Shown: positions 32,292 through 46,160 of the stretch, one piece after another | How the letters are laid out: every line of letters begins with the position of its first letter | Position numbering within the stretch: the first letter of the stretch is position 1 | Source: Myxocyprinus asiaticus | Taxonomy: Eukaryota; Chordata; Actinopteri; Cypriniformes; Catostomidae | Length of the DNA stretch: 64,000 nucleotides | Reading direction: 5' to 3' | NCBI RefSeq assembly: GCF_019703515.2 | Contig: NC_059358.1 | Location: 49,246,594 to 49,310,593 of the forward strand | The notes under the pieces: generated by a model | What the model was told of the DNA's origin: nothing | Databases searched by the model: none | Seen by the model: the letters and a program-made list of their open reading frames with translations, nothing else | Program-made: the position numbers and the translations under genes

Positions 32292-32475
32292 TGTGATGAG
32301 AAGGAGGGTGTGGCCAGGCCGTGAGGATGCATGCCCGGCATTGAGTTTCCCAGTCAGTGGGAGAGAAATAAAGGAGGAGTCGGGGATGCCAGAGAGAGAC
32401 GCACGTGGCCGCTGTGTGTGCGTGTCAATGTGTTGTTATGTTTCAGTTTTATTAAATTTCTCTTGTCAATGCTTT
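32292..32475 (+). repeat. LTR related to the short LTR element
   Basis: Begins tgtgatgagaaggagggtgt, like the LTR start tgtgatgaggaggagggtga at 56909. It has gcatgcccgg, gagagaaataaagg and a downstream gtgtttatg-like block with tattaaa. It looks like a diverged solo LTR; the right border is approximate and no target duplication was found. Confidence 0.5.
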
Positions 32476-32517
32476 GTCCACAGAATACCTAACTGGGGCC
32501 CATTGAATAAGTTATCG

Positions 32518-32563
32518 GTGGGCACTTCCTGTATTTTTGCTTAGTCATACCAGAAGTGCCCAC
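32518..32563. repeat. hairpin at left edge of tandem array
   Basis: gtgggcacttcctg faces cagaagtgcccac across a 19-base loop (ttttgcttagtcatac inside). The same hairpin, slightly changed, lies at 36712-36757. Confidence 0.7.
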
Positions 32564-35500
32564 CTGCAACTTATTGAATGGGCCAAAATAGGTGGCAAGT
32601 GGGATGTCTATAATAAAGTGGTCAAAAGGTCACAGGGCCTTGAAATGCGATATCCTGGTAGACATCGTCCCCCCCGATTAGGCCCCCAGATTTGAAGGCT
32701 TTCAGTGCTCTCAAATTTTATTCCTGCCCTCAGCTCTGTCTGGCTATGTGAGCAAGAGGGCTGTGTTGGAGATTCTAGCATAAAATGCTGAACATTTATC
32801 TCTTTTTTTTTCTAGAGACCTGTCCTCTTGATATGACATAATGGGGCCCCCAGACAACCAACATGTGAAGTCTGGGGTCCATCGGACCTCAGGGTGCGAG
32901 ACAGGAATGAGTTACACACACAACTTATTCCATTAATTTCTGTAGGCTTTTCATGGATGGCACTTAGAAAGGTCCAATTGTCCCAAAATTGACATGTCTC
33001 GTCACGGTGCCCTGTGACAGTGTCCAGAGTTCCGCAGCCTGAAAACCTTTTTTAATACTTAATTGGCCCAAAAAGGGACAGTATCCATGGTCCGCTTATG
33101 GATTTTGCATTAAGTCGCAAGTGGGATGTCTAGAAATAAAGGGGTCAAAGGGTCACAGCCACTTGAAATTCGGTATGGTGGTAGTCCAGGGCCCCTCGAT
33201 CCGAGTTCTGAAGCTCTAGATGCTTTTCTGCTCAATACTCTAACCCTAGCCCTGTCTGTCAAAGACTCTTTCTGGCTATGTGAGCAAGAGGGCTGTGGGG
33301 GAGATTCTAGAATAAAATTATAAGAAAAATGTACCTTTGTTCTAGAGACCTGTCCCCTAGATATGACATTTGGGGGCTTCATCGGACCTCAGGGTGCGAG
33401 ACGGGAAAGAGTTACACGTGCAACTTATTCCATTCATTTCCATAGGCTTTTCGTGTACAGCACTCTGAATGGTCAAAACAACCTAAATTTGAAATCTCTG
33501 AGTCATCAGGGGGCCATTAGCATGTGTGCAATGTTTGAAGTCTGTAGGACCTTGTTAAGTGCTTAATTGGATGGCTTGTGAACAACATGTGAAAGTTATG
33601 TTTCATGAATATTTTTGGTGATTTTTTTAAGTATTTGCCAAACTCTGAGGGAAATGAAATTAATATGTTGTTGGTGAAGGCCTATCAATGAGGCATTCAA
33701 AGCCCCAAGATGTTTGCACCAAAGTTACGATTATTTTCACCAGGTCACACAGGAAGTGCCCACGTGCAATCTATTTCAAGGCTGCCAAATAGGTGGTCCG
33801 TGGATAGTCATTTTGCATGCAAAATCAACATTTTAAAGACTTGTGGGTTATGTAAACGTGTTCAATGGGAAGCCCTGAGTGCCTTGCATGTGGCGTAAAC
33901 ACAAAACTCAAACTAATAACTATAAATTATCTGATGAATGTACTGGTGCATTTAGGCCTCTCAGGCAGTCTGTCTCATAGGCTTCTATGACAGACAGAGA
34001 TCTACTGAAAATAATGAAAAAATATTTTTTGCATCCTAGGCCTTAATCCTCTTAGTATGTCAATAAGGGGCACTCGACGTGTCAGCATGTGAAATTTGGG
34101 GTCCATAGGACCTCATGGAGCAATGCTACAGTGCATCCCACAAGCAATTTATTCCATTCATTTCTATAGGTGTTTCATGGACACCCCTCAGAAAGCTCCA
34201 AATGACTCCAATTTGAAATCTATTGCTTCTCAGGGGCCCCTTAGTAAGTGTGCAAAGTTTGAAGTCTGAATGACTTTAAATGTTTAATTGGCTGACTTGT
34301 GAATGAAAAGTGACAGTTATTTTTTCGATAATATTTTTCTTCATTTTTTTAAAAAGTACTTCCCAAACTCTGAGGGACACAGCTTTTTAATATGTTGTTC
34401 GTATGCCCTACGATGAAGCATTTGAAGCCCCCCAGGTCTTAGAACCAAATTTAAAGTTGTCCACAAAACACCTATGGAATTGTATTGGTTTAATGGGCAA
34501 GTGGGTCATCTAGTAAAAGGGGTTCCAAAGGCCACAGGACCTTGAAATTTGAGATCCTTGACCGTCAGGGGCCCCTGAATCGGGCCTCAAAATTTGGGGT
34601 CTCTAGAACCTTCCTGAGTGTAGCTCCCAACCCTAAACCTAGTTGTCTCTAATTCAAGAGGCTCTGTCAAGCTATGAGTGCAAGAGACCTGTGTGAGAGA
34701 ATCATGCATAAATTCTAAAAAAGACTTTTCCTCTTTTCTAGAGCCTCGTGCTCTCTATGTCTTTCGAGGGACATCGGGCTACCACCGTGTGAAATTTCGG
34801 GGCTGCGGGACCTCTCTAGAAAAGTCCCACCTGCACTTTATTCCATTCATTTTTGTTAAGTTGTTGGTGGACGGTGCTCAGAAAGGTCCAACCGCCCTGA
34901 AAATGATATGTCTCGTTAGGGTTCTCTTAGGCCGTGTCCAGAGTTCTGTGACCCTTTGACCTTTTTTTACACTTAATTGGCCCAATTAGGGAAGTTGTCC
35001 ACAGACCCTTTGTGAAAATTGCATTGTTTTAATTGGTGAGTGGGACGTCTGGAAAAGAGGTGTCAAAAGGTCGCAGGAACTTGAAACTCCACATCCTAGA
35101 GCCTCAGGGAGCCCAAAATTTGGGGGCTCTAGAACCTTCCTGAGCATAGATCCCAACCCTAACCCTAGCTGTCTCTGAACATTCAAGAGGCTCTGTCTGG
35201 GCACGAGTTAAAGAGGCCTGTGTGAGAGATTCCTGCTGAAATGCCCAATCAATCTTTGTCCTCATTCTAGAGACTCATCCTCTTAATGTGGTGTTTAAGG
35301 GCCCTCAGGCTACCACCATGTGAAATTTGGGGTCCGTGGGACCTCACAGAGTGATGCTAGAGTGAATCCCACGTACAATTTATACCATTCATGTTCTCTA
35401 GTGTCTTGGTGGACACTACTCAGAAAGCTCCAAATGACTCTAATTTGAAATCTTTAGCTTCTCTAGTAAGTGTGCAAAGTTTGAAGTCTGAATGACTTCA

Positions 35501-36711
35501 TTAAGTGCTTAATTGGCTGACTTGTGAAAAGTGAGTTAGTTTTTCTATAAAATTTTTCTTGATTTTTACAGTATTTCCCAACACTGAGGGACACAAATTT
35601 TTAATAGGTTGTTTCTGAGGGCCCAACAATGAAGCATTCAAAGCCCCCAGGTCTTAGAACCAAATTTAAGGCTGTCCACGAAACCCCAATGGAATTGCAT
35701 TGGTTTAATGGGCAAGTGGGATGTCTAGAAAAGGGGGTTCCGAAGGCCATAGGACCTTGGAATTTAAGATCCTTGACTATCAGGGCCCCCCAGATCAGGT
35801 TCTAGAATTTGGAGGTCATAAGTGCTTGCTAAGTATTAAAGCCTCTGATGAATGTACTGCTGCACATGGGCCTACAGGGCAGGCTGTCTCATTGATTCCT
35901 ATGACGAGCAGGGAGATATATTGAAAATAATGAAAAATACTTTTTTACATCCTACGTCTTAGTCCTCTTAATATGGTGTCGAGGGGCACTCGACGTGTCA
36001 CCGTGTAAAATTTGGGGTCTGTCGGACCTCTGGGCACGCTGCCAGGGCGCATCACACGAGCAATTTATTCTATTAATTTCTATAGGTGTTTCGTGCACAC
36101 CCCTCAGAAAGCTCCAAATATCTCCAATTTGAAATCTATAGCTTCTCAAGAGAGCCTTAGACAGTGTGCAAAATATAAAGTCTGAATGAATTCATTAAGT
36201 GCTTAATTAGCTGACTTGTGCCCCTAAAGTGACAGTTGTTTTTCCAGAATAATTTTCTAGTTTTTTTAAGTACTTCCCAATCGGTGAGAGACACAGATTT
36301 TTAATACCTTGTTTATGAGGGCCCAAAGATGAAGTATTCGAAGCCCCTAGGTCTTAGCATCAAATTTAAGCTTATTTTCACCAGGTCACACAGGAAGTGC
36401 CCACGTGCAATCTATTTCAAGGCCGCCAAATAGGTGGTCCATGGACAGTCAATTTTTTTGCTAATTATACATTTTTCTAAGTTGTAAGTTACATAAACAC
36501 ATTTATAGGTGTGCCCTGAGTGTTATACATGAATGAATGAATGGGGGTGGTTTGTGGACAGTCGAATTTTGAGGTTTTGAAGGGTGTATGTTGTTCAGGG
36601 GGTGCCATACAGTCACCTAAATATGATATTCAGTGAATTCCTCTATCCCACAAATTAAAAACAGATGATGTCCACCAAGTGACTATTTCAGGCAATGCAA
36701 ATAAAATACAC

Positions 36712-36757
36712 GTGGGCACTTCTGGTGTTATTGCTTAGTCATACAGGAAGTGCCCAC
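36712..36757. repeat. hairpin at right edge of tandem array
   Basis: gtgggcacttctg faces caggaagtgcccac with the loop ttgcttagtcata. It matches the hairpin at 32518-32563 in the same orientation, 4.19 kb away, and is followed by the same cctgcaact text. Confidence 0.7.
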
Positions 36758-36900
36758 CTGCAACTGATTTTATAGGCTCCATGTAGGAGGTCCGTGGACA
36801 GACGTTTTTATGCAAGTTGTGTTTTTGACATTAAAGTTATTGCAAAATGTTCTATGGTGTGTCAAGAGTGTTATACAAATGATTTTATTTACAAATATAC

Positions 36901-37499
36901 ACCTAAATAATAAATATGTCTTGAAAATGGATTGTCCAGAGACCACCTACCTAACAGTGGTGTCACTTAGGTGGTAAGCGGGCAGTATAGGTTGTTGAAG
37001 GGGATGACGACTGTCCACGAACAACCTATACTGGATGCGGGGGGGTCAACATTGGGGGCGTCAAATAGGTGGCGGTGGGAAGGATAGGCTGTCCGGGTAG
37101 GAAGAGGCCACCCCGTGGAAAGCCGACAAACTGCGAGAAAACAGGCTTTAGGAAGGCAAACTTTGGTAATTTTTAGCCCCGCCCCTGGGGGCTCCCGACA
37201 TGGGTGGTGCCTCAAGCCAGGTCGGGAGGCCATCCTGAACACCCCGAGGCTGTCCGGCGCTTCAGGAAAAATGATCTAGGGCCGCGCAGCATCCACGAAG
37301 TGCGTACACAGACTGCACTTTAAACAGTTCAGATACCCCTCTTAGAATTCTGGCCCTTAGTACCATAAGGGCTAGAAAACAAAATTCTTTTTTCCTCTTT
37401 TTCCTTGCGTCATGCCAAAGAGTTTTGCCCCCTGTCAGATTTTTGCTCCACCCCTTCGTTTTCCCGCTATTTTGGATTGTTTGAAAAAAAATTCAAAAC
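36901..37499. other. no recognised feature
   Basis: Sequence leaving the tandem array, including a GC-rich part (37020-37280). The minus-strand short frame here has no recognisable domain. gtggacag/ctgtccac strings link it loosely to the array. Confidence 0.35.
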
Positions 37500-38365
37500 G
37501 AACTTGTCCTAGGCCGTTTGCCTGATCGGAACCAAACCAGTGCAGAAAGATTCAGCAGTCTCAATATGAAAAGTTATCAAAGGAATTTTGAAATTCTGAT
37601 TTATTGTCAAACGGTATGCCAAAACGTTCGTAGTGGGTGTGTCCATTTTACTAAAACGGTTATAAGTTTTGAACAGATTGAGATATCACCAAATATGGTA
37701 CATGTATGTATGGGCTCATTCTGAGGAAACACAAAAATTATTGCACACCTTTTCCTCTTGGTGGCACTATAATAGTTAAACAAAAATGGCTCTAACTATG
37801 GAACCGTTGGTTCGATCGACTTGAAATTTTGCATGCAGTGTCTTTGTCCAATTTGCCTTCAATTTCTATGAGGAAAGCTGCATATCTTGAAAAACATATC
37901 CGCCATCGACCAATCAACTTTTAGCAGCTATTTGAACTAGTCCTAGGCCATTCACCCGATCGGAACCAAATCAGTGCAGAAAGGTTCTCTGGAGTCCCAG
38001 TCTCAATAATTATCAAAAATGTTTGAACTTCAATGCACCATTGCAACAGTACACCAAAGTGTACAAAGTGGGGTGGCAACTTTTTCTTAAATGGTTAAAA
38101 CTCTTGAACCAAATAAGATATCATCAACACTTATGTAGGAGGTCAATCTGAGAACACATGAAAAAAAAGTTGTGTACCTCTGCCTCTTGGTGGCACTATA
38201 ACAGTCAAATGTACAAAAATACCATATCTCTGTGCAACCTATCCTGATGTTTCTGAAAATTAAGGCATTTTATCATTGTTTTAGTTGCAAACAGACAGTC
38301 TAATTAATACTTATATCTGTTACATATGTACTTAAAGGCTTAAACCTCGTTAATCGCTGCTTGCA
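37500..38365. repeat. tandem duplication of a ~430-bp unit
   Basis: aacttgtcctaggccgtttg at 37501 returns as aactagtcctaggccattca at 37935. tcctcttggtggcactataa at 37752 returns at about 38182. The offset is 430-434 bp at both landmarks, so these are two tandem copies. The block ends with taatcgctgcttgcag (38350). Family unknown; the style resembles fish non-autonomous DNA elements. Confidence 0.7.
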
Positions 38366-38716
38366 GTTATATTTTTGTTCGAAATTATTCATAAAATTAC
38401 AATTATACAAAATTTATTATCACCTCTGCTTCAAAAGGCTGCTCTCATAAGAATAATATAGTGGTTGATACAGACTTCCAGGATCGCATCTGCTTACAAA
38501 GCTTACAGACCTGTTGCCATGACAGCAACTCTGAGAACGTAGCAATCCATGATCGGGTCAAATCGTCAACAACGAAATCCAGACAACTCCCTAATCAATG
38601 TACGAAGAACTGGGCCCAGGTTAGCCATGTAGCATAAGTTGCTATGGCAATGAACAACGGTTAAAACTGATCCGCTTTGAGACAGACAAACCAGAGTCCT
38701 GGGGCCTCTGTTCCGT
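38366..38716. other. no recognised feature
   Basis: AT-rich to mixed sequence with no supported gene or repeat. Confidence 0.35.
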
Positions 38717-39004
38717 CATGTTCCCAATTGTTCATGTGTTTATTAGTTTGATTGGTTTTGTCTTTTGATTGGTTTAAGTCCTCATGTTTGCCTTTGTCCT
38801 TGGTTGAGTATTGAATGTATTAATGTTCTTGTCAACCATGTTGAGTTTCTTGTTCATAGTCAAGTCAAAGTCTAGTCAAGTCTTTCTGTTTAGTTCTAGT
38901 ATTTGTTTTATTGTCCCTGTAAATAAAACTGCACTTGGTTTCTTTAAATCATCACATCATTTCATCTTGAGTCTCTTTATTGTCTGCTCCTGCCTCAATG
39001 TTAC
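38717..39004 (+). repeat. solo LTR-like sequence
   Basis: Starts tgttcccaattgttcatg and ends cctcaatgttaca, with aaataaaactgcacttgg about 80 bases before the end, the layout of an LTR polyadenylation region. No partner LTR, internal region or target duplication is seen, so the call rests on layout. Confidence 0.4.
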
Positions 39005-39204
39005 AATTGCTCGGGGACAAAATGGTTAAATGTTAAAATTATACATGTTGTTGTTTGAATTATTTACTGTGCATGGACTTCAAATACATTAGTCATTAAT
39101 CTTATTGTTCATACAAAATCTTTGCTTAAACACTGGACATTAACACTTACTTAGTTTAATAATTTTAAACTATGACCTGCACCGCACATTAATATTGTCA
39201 TTAT

Positions 39205-39425
39205 ATTCATGAACTGGCCCCCACAGTGAGCCTGCTTTCTCCCAAGGTTATTTTTCTTCATTAACCAACATCTTATGGAGTTTTGTGTTCCTTGCCACAG
39301 TCGCCTTCAACTTGCTCACTGGGGTTTTTACACTGGAGACTTTATAGGTTTTACAGTTTCATTGTCTGTTAAAGCATGATTTTCTGTAATGCTGCTTTGA
39401 AACAATGTGTATTGTAAAATTCTCT
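39205..39425 (+). repeat. retroelement 3' tail block
   Basis: gaactggcccccacagtgag, tctcccaaggttattt, ttgtgttccttgccacag and ctgctttgaaacaatgtgta form a conserved text I know as a frequent cyprinid dispersed-repeat 3' end. It shares the terminal block with 26190-26300. Confidence 0.6.
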
Positions 39426-39559
39426 GTAAGATAGCTTGGTATGGAGCTCTCCAGTTCTTTTGCTGTTTTTGTTTGTTTGTCCTGTGTTTAGTCATTTATT
39501 TCCGATCAGTTTTACCAGAGACGAGCTGCTGAATATTCAGCAGCACACGCCAGACAAGC

Positions 39560-40258
39560 TTTTACAGTTTTTTAAAATTTTTATTTATTTATATTTGTTT
39601 TTATCCCTTTTCTCCCCAATTTGGAATGCCCAATTCCCACTAATTAGTAGGTCCTCGTGGTGGCGCGGTTACTCGCCTCATTCCAGGTGGCAGAGGATAT
39701 GTCTCAGTTGCCTCCGCATCTTATAATGTGGCTCACTGTGCATGACATCGTGGAGACTCCGCACGTGGAGGCTCATGCTATTCTCCGCGATCCATGCACA
39801 ACTTACCACATGCCCCATTGAGAGCAAGAACCACTAATTACGACCACGAGGAGGTTACCCCATGTGACTCTACCCTCCTCTGTGCTCTAAGTCCTCGTGG
39901 TGGTGTAGTGACTCACCTTAATCTGGGTGGCGGAGGATGAATCTCAGTTTCGCCTCCATGTCTGAGACCATCAATCCGCACATCTTATCACGTGGCATGT
40001 TGAGCGCGTTACCACGGAGACGTAGCGTGTGTGGAGGCTTCACGCTATTCTCCATGGCATCACACACAACTCACCATGCAAACCACATTATAGCGACCAC
40101 GAGGAGGTTACCCCATGTGACTCTACCCTCCCTAGCAACTGGGCCAATTTGTTTGCTTAGGAGACCTGGCTGGAGTCACTCAGCACGCCCTGGATTCAAA
40201 CTCACTACTCCAGGGGTGGTAGTCAGCATCTTTACTCACTGAGCTACCCAGGCCCCTA
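39560..40258 (-). mobile_element. tRNA-derived SINE with duplicated body
   Basis: Minus-strand SINE. The 5' head at 40258 reads through an A-box (GGTAGCTCAGTGAGTAA, plus 40232-40248) and a B-box (GAGTTTGAATCCAG, plus 40190-40203), as in RNA polymerase III promoters of tRNA origin. The body (ccacgaggaggttaccccat, 40098) is present twice: the same block and the cctcgtggtggcg/cctcgtggtggtg block recur at 39650-39870 and 39890-40130, about 240-250 bp apart. It ends with the T-rich run (plus) near 39570, the A-rich 3' tail on the minus strand. Confidence 0.85.
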
Positions 40259-40263
40259 CTTAT

Positions 40264-42420
40264 TATTATTCTTGGAGATTTTAACAAGGCAAATCTCACA
40301 CATGAACTGCCCAAATACAAACAGCACATTACATGCCCCACCAGAGACAGAAATAAACTGGATCATTGCTACACAACATTAAAGAATGCATATCACTCTT
40401 TCCCACATGCAGCTTTAGGACTCTCTGATCACTGTCTGGTTCATTATCTTCCAACTTACAGGCAGAAATTAAAATCAGCTAAACCTGTAGTAAAGACTGA
40501 AAAAAGATGGACCAAAGAAGCAGAGCTGGAACTACAAGCCTGCTTTGACTGCACTGATTAGAGTGTTGTTTAAGCTGCAGCCACAGACCTGGACGAGTTC
40601 ACAAATACTGTGACATCATTTATCAGTTTCTGTGAGGACATGTGCATTCCTACTAAGACTTATTTAACATACAACAACAACAAACCATGGTTTACAGCAA
40701 AACTCAGGCAGCTTCGTCAGGCCAAAGAGGATGCTTACAGAAGTGAGGATAAAATCTTGTACAATCAGGCCAAATACAGACTGACAAAGGAGATTAGAGT
40801 GGCTAAAAATAGCTATTCTGAAAAGCTTAAAAGACAGTTTTCAGCTAACAACCCTGCATCAGTGTGGAGAGGCCTGAAAGACTTTACCAACTACAAGACC
40901 CCATCCCCCAACACTGCAGGAAATCAACAACTGGCTAATGACCTGAATGTGTTTTACTGTAGATTTGAAAAGCCCAGGCACACAACCCACACCAGCTCTG
41001 AACTTCACAGTACACAAACATTTACACCTCCTGTCACCACCCTCTGCCCCTCTCCTGCTACTCAACATGCACGTAAAATCTGTGAAGATGTGCGCCAGGT
41101 CTTATGGAAACAGAAGACAAGAAAAGCACAGGCCCAGATGGTGTCTCACCTACTATCTAAAATCCTGTGCTGACCAGCTGGCCCCCATCTTCACACAGAT
41201 CTTCAACAGATCACTGGTGCAGTGTGAAGTTCCCTGCTGTTTCAAATGCTCCACAACCATCCCAGTCCAAAAGAAACCCAAGATCAAAGGACTTAATGAC
41301 TACAGACCCATCGCTCTGACGTCTGTGGTCATGAAGTCATTTGAGAGACTGGTGTTGGCCCACCTGATGGACATCAATGAACCCTTTCTGGATCCCCTTC
41401 AATTTGCTTATAGAGCAAACAGGTCTGTGGATGATGCAGTCAATATGGGACTGCATTACATACTTCAACATCTAGACAGACCAGGGACAAGGATACTATT
41501 TGTTGACTTCAATTCAGCTTTTAACACCATAAACCCTGCTCTCCTGTGGACTAAATTAACCCAGCTCTCTGTTCCCGGCTCTATCTGCCAGTGGATCACC
41601 AGCTTTCTGACAGACAGGCAGCAGCTAGTGAGAATGGGGAAATTCACCTCCAGCACATGTACAATCAGCACTGGTGCCCCCAGGGATGTGTGGTCTCCCC
41701 ACTACTCTTCTCCCTGTATACCAATGGCTGCACCGCCAAGGATCCTTCTGTTAAGCTCTTGAAGTTCGCAGAAGACATCGGCCTCATCCAAGATGATGAT
41801 GAGTCTATATACAGAAGGGAGGCTGAACAGCTGGCCGTCTGGTGAATTCACAACCTGGAGCTGAACATGCTTAAAACAGTGGACATGATGGTGGACTTTA
41901 GGACAAACACCCCAACATTAACCCCGCTCACCATTCTCTACAGCACTGTGGCAGCAGTGGAGTCATTCAGGTACCTGGGCACTAGGACCTGAAGTGGGAG
42001 ACCCACATTGACTCCATTTTGAAAAAGGCCCAGCAGAGGTTCTACTTCCTTCAGCATTTGTGGAAGTTCAACCTGCCACAGGCGCTGCTGATACAGTTCT
42101 ACTCAGCAGTCATTGAGTCTGTCCTCTGCACTTCAATAACTGTCTAGTTTGGTTCAGCTGCAAAATCAGACATCAGAAGACTACAAAGTATAGTTCGGAC
42201 TGCTGAGAGGATTATTGGTGCTCCCCTACCCACCCAGCTAGAACTATACACATCCAGATTGACTAAAAGGGCTGGTAAAATCACTCTTGACCCCATTCAC
42301 CCAGCACACTTCCTCTTCAAACTGTTGCCCTCTGGCTGGCGCTACATAGCACCGAGCACCAAATAGCCAGGCACAGGAACAGTTTTTTCCCTCAGGCCAT
42401 CCACCTCATGAACAGTTAAA
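40264..42420 (+). pseudogene. LINE A copy 2 endonuclease end and RT
   Basis: Begins with the GDFNKANLTHELPKYKQHI endonuclease block and a GLSDHCLVH block (about 40425). 40610-41173 carries [40 protein letters not shown] and [17 protein letters not shown] blocks follow in 40947-41762 and 41591-41845: [33 protein letters not shown] (motif A) and [16 protein letters not shown]. In the last block the catalytic F-A-D-D appears as F-A-E-D with an adjacent deletion. It is inactive. Blocks to 42420 show the thumb region in other frames. Confidence 0.88.
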
Positions 42421-42689
42421 ACTGCCCCCAAATACTTTCCTTTGGTCAATACAACCTTGTGCAATATTCAATCCATCCATTCCTACTTATATCCATATTT
42501 CATGTATATTCTTTAACATACCCTACCTCTTCTTCAATAAATGACATCACCTTCACATAACTGTATATCTGTTTATAAAATATTCTAACAACATTATTTC
42601 ATTATTGTATATTTCTTTTTTTATCTGTTCTACCATAATTTAAAAAAAATGTCATTATATGTTTAAATGTATATGTTTGTATGTATGTA

Positions 42690-44287
<1,598 letters not shown>

Positions 44288-44340
44288 AATATGTTATATT
44301 CTCATTTCACTGGAAGCTTCTGTCATTCTGAAAAGCTCTG

Positions 44341-46125
44341 TACAAATAAAAATGACTTGATGTTCATTTCCATGAGCTATAGCTTATTTTCTGAATAAAA
44401 CACCTTGTTCTAATCCACCTCTTGCTCACTTATTGCATTGAACTGTCACATATTGTGTCCTACGTTACCTATCTGAGACTTAATAATTCGGCTTTAAAAG
44501 TAACAACATGGATGGGTAATTTGGCTTTAAATGTAACAACTTGGATGGGTAGTAAGTAAGAAAAATACTTTTTCACATAAATCTGTTTCAGCTCAACAAC
44601 ATTACAATGTAAGACATGAACATAGTTAGTGTTGGTGTCAATTGAGTCAAAGAGCAATCTACGTGAGTGAGATGAACAATCAGTTTCATGTTCTTCTTTA
44701 ATAGTTCATCTATTAGAAATCCAGAAATCATGTTTAATACTTTATTCACTTTGGATTGTCCCACCATGCATTTTGAGATATTGCATAAAAACGGTTGGAT
44801 GCAAATAAAATCTCCAAAATGCATATAAAAAAACATACAATGCGCTCGCTTGAGGTGGCTAAATGTTTTATTTGATAAGAAGAAATGCACAAACTATGAT
44901 GGAAACATATTTACCGAATAAACACCTATTGATTTTATTAGGAATACAAAGTTGCCCATAAAAAAAGACATGTGACTAAATAACTTGGTCATAAATGGAC
45001 TAATGAGAGGACCAATCAACCATCGCATCTGAAATATTGTTCTGGTCATCCTGAAATAACGTTGTCTAGAAAATCCAAAGCCTGCATGGAGTTAACAGAG
45101 CAAATAAGTGGAATACAAACTTAAACTGTGTCGAAGAGCAGGTTTATTGACACTTTAAAAAATATCTTATAGATCCGCACACTAAAGTTATAATGATGGA
45201 TGTGCTCCCAGAACACACATAGTGCTCCCAGAACTGTGTCACTCTCAGACATGAAACAGTTTTTTTGAGTGTTTTGTCTGCATGCTCCAAACCTTGAGTA
45301 TTTTATTAATAAAAAAATTCACAGTGACCACAATTTCTCCGAAGTAACAGTTTTGTTCTTTTACAACAGGTGATGGAAGCGTGGCTTTATTCGCACATTG
45401 TTTTTGAAATGTTATGGTTTTTCACATAAATTAATGTCTCAAGTTGGATATATACACAGCTTGTGTCTGTCATGAAGAGTTTATAAATTATTACAAAATA
45501 TTTATTTATATATTTTTGGAAGAATTATTTTGTTTGTTTACTGTTTTGCTCTATTATGCTCTTGTGCTCTCAGTAATGGTTGTAGATAAGTCTGTAATAA
45601 GCTGGTCTCTGTAGATCTAGAATCAGGAGCGCTCACACAGTCAGGCAGCACTAATTGAGGTCACCCTGGTTCACAATGAAACAAGGTTAAAAAGAGGTTA
45701 AAGTGAGTTCTCAGCTGGCTTAATAAGGCATACTAAAAGCTGAATTATGGCTCATTGAGTTTTTGTTTAAAATTTATTTGTATTATTATAATATATCCTT
45801 TTCTGCTTTTTCAATGTAATATTGTGTCTTCCAAAACAGTGTTTTTTTAGAACCACCAACACCACATCTCCAAGTATCTCACTCTATTTTTCCCTGTTAG
45901 CGTCTTCTTGGATGGGTGATTTATTTTGGAATAGAGCTACCCTCTCCCATCATGTCAACTAATTTCTGGCATCTATGTCCTTCCTTGGAGAAGTGGAGGG
46001 CTGCTGGCAGATGTGTTTTACACCACACCGCCCTGAAAACCCCATCAACCCCCCGCCATGGCACACATCAGCACATGGCTACAGAAATGGAAGGCCAATG
46101 GCCCTCATCTCGTCATTCCTCTTTG

Positions 46126-46160
<35 letters not shown>

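Larger units (their letters stand above)
32476..36900. repeat. degenerate tandem array, six or more monomers of 500-725 bp
   Basis: A shared landmark (ggacctc, preceded by gggt/gtcc and followed about 40 bp later by attccattcatttct-like text) recurs at 32884, 33384, 34108, 34808, 35339 and 36024, spacings 500-724 bp. A second landmark (gtgggatgtctagaa with ggtcacaggaccttgaaat) recurs at about 32603, 33119, 34502, 35040 and 35717. A third is ccaaatgactccaatttgaaatct (34200, 35430). Monomers differ by substitutions and indels. No long ORF. I do not recognise the family. Confidence 0.75.

Noticed and set aside
32476..38365. CRISPR array
   Set aside because: Repeat units are hundreds of bases long, diverged and without regular short spacers; the setting is a vertebrate genome.
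44490..44556. Short 34-bp tandem pair as a regulatory element
   Set aside because: Only two copies and no other evidence; treated as a simple duplication.
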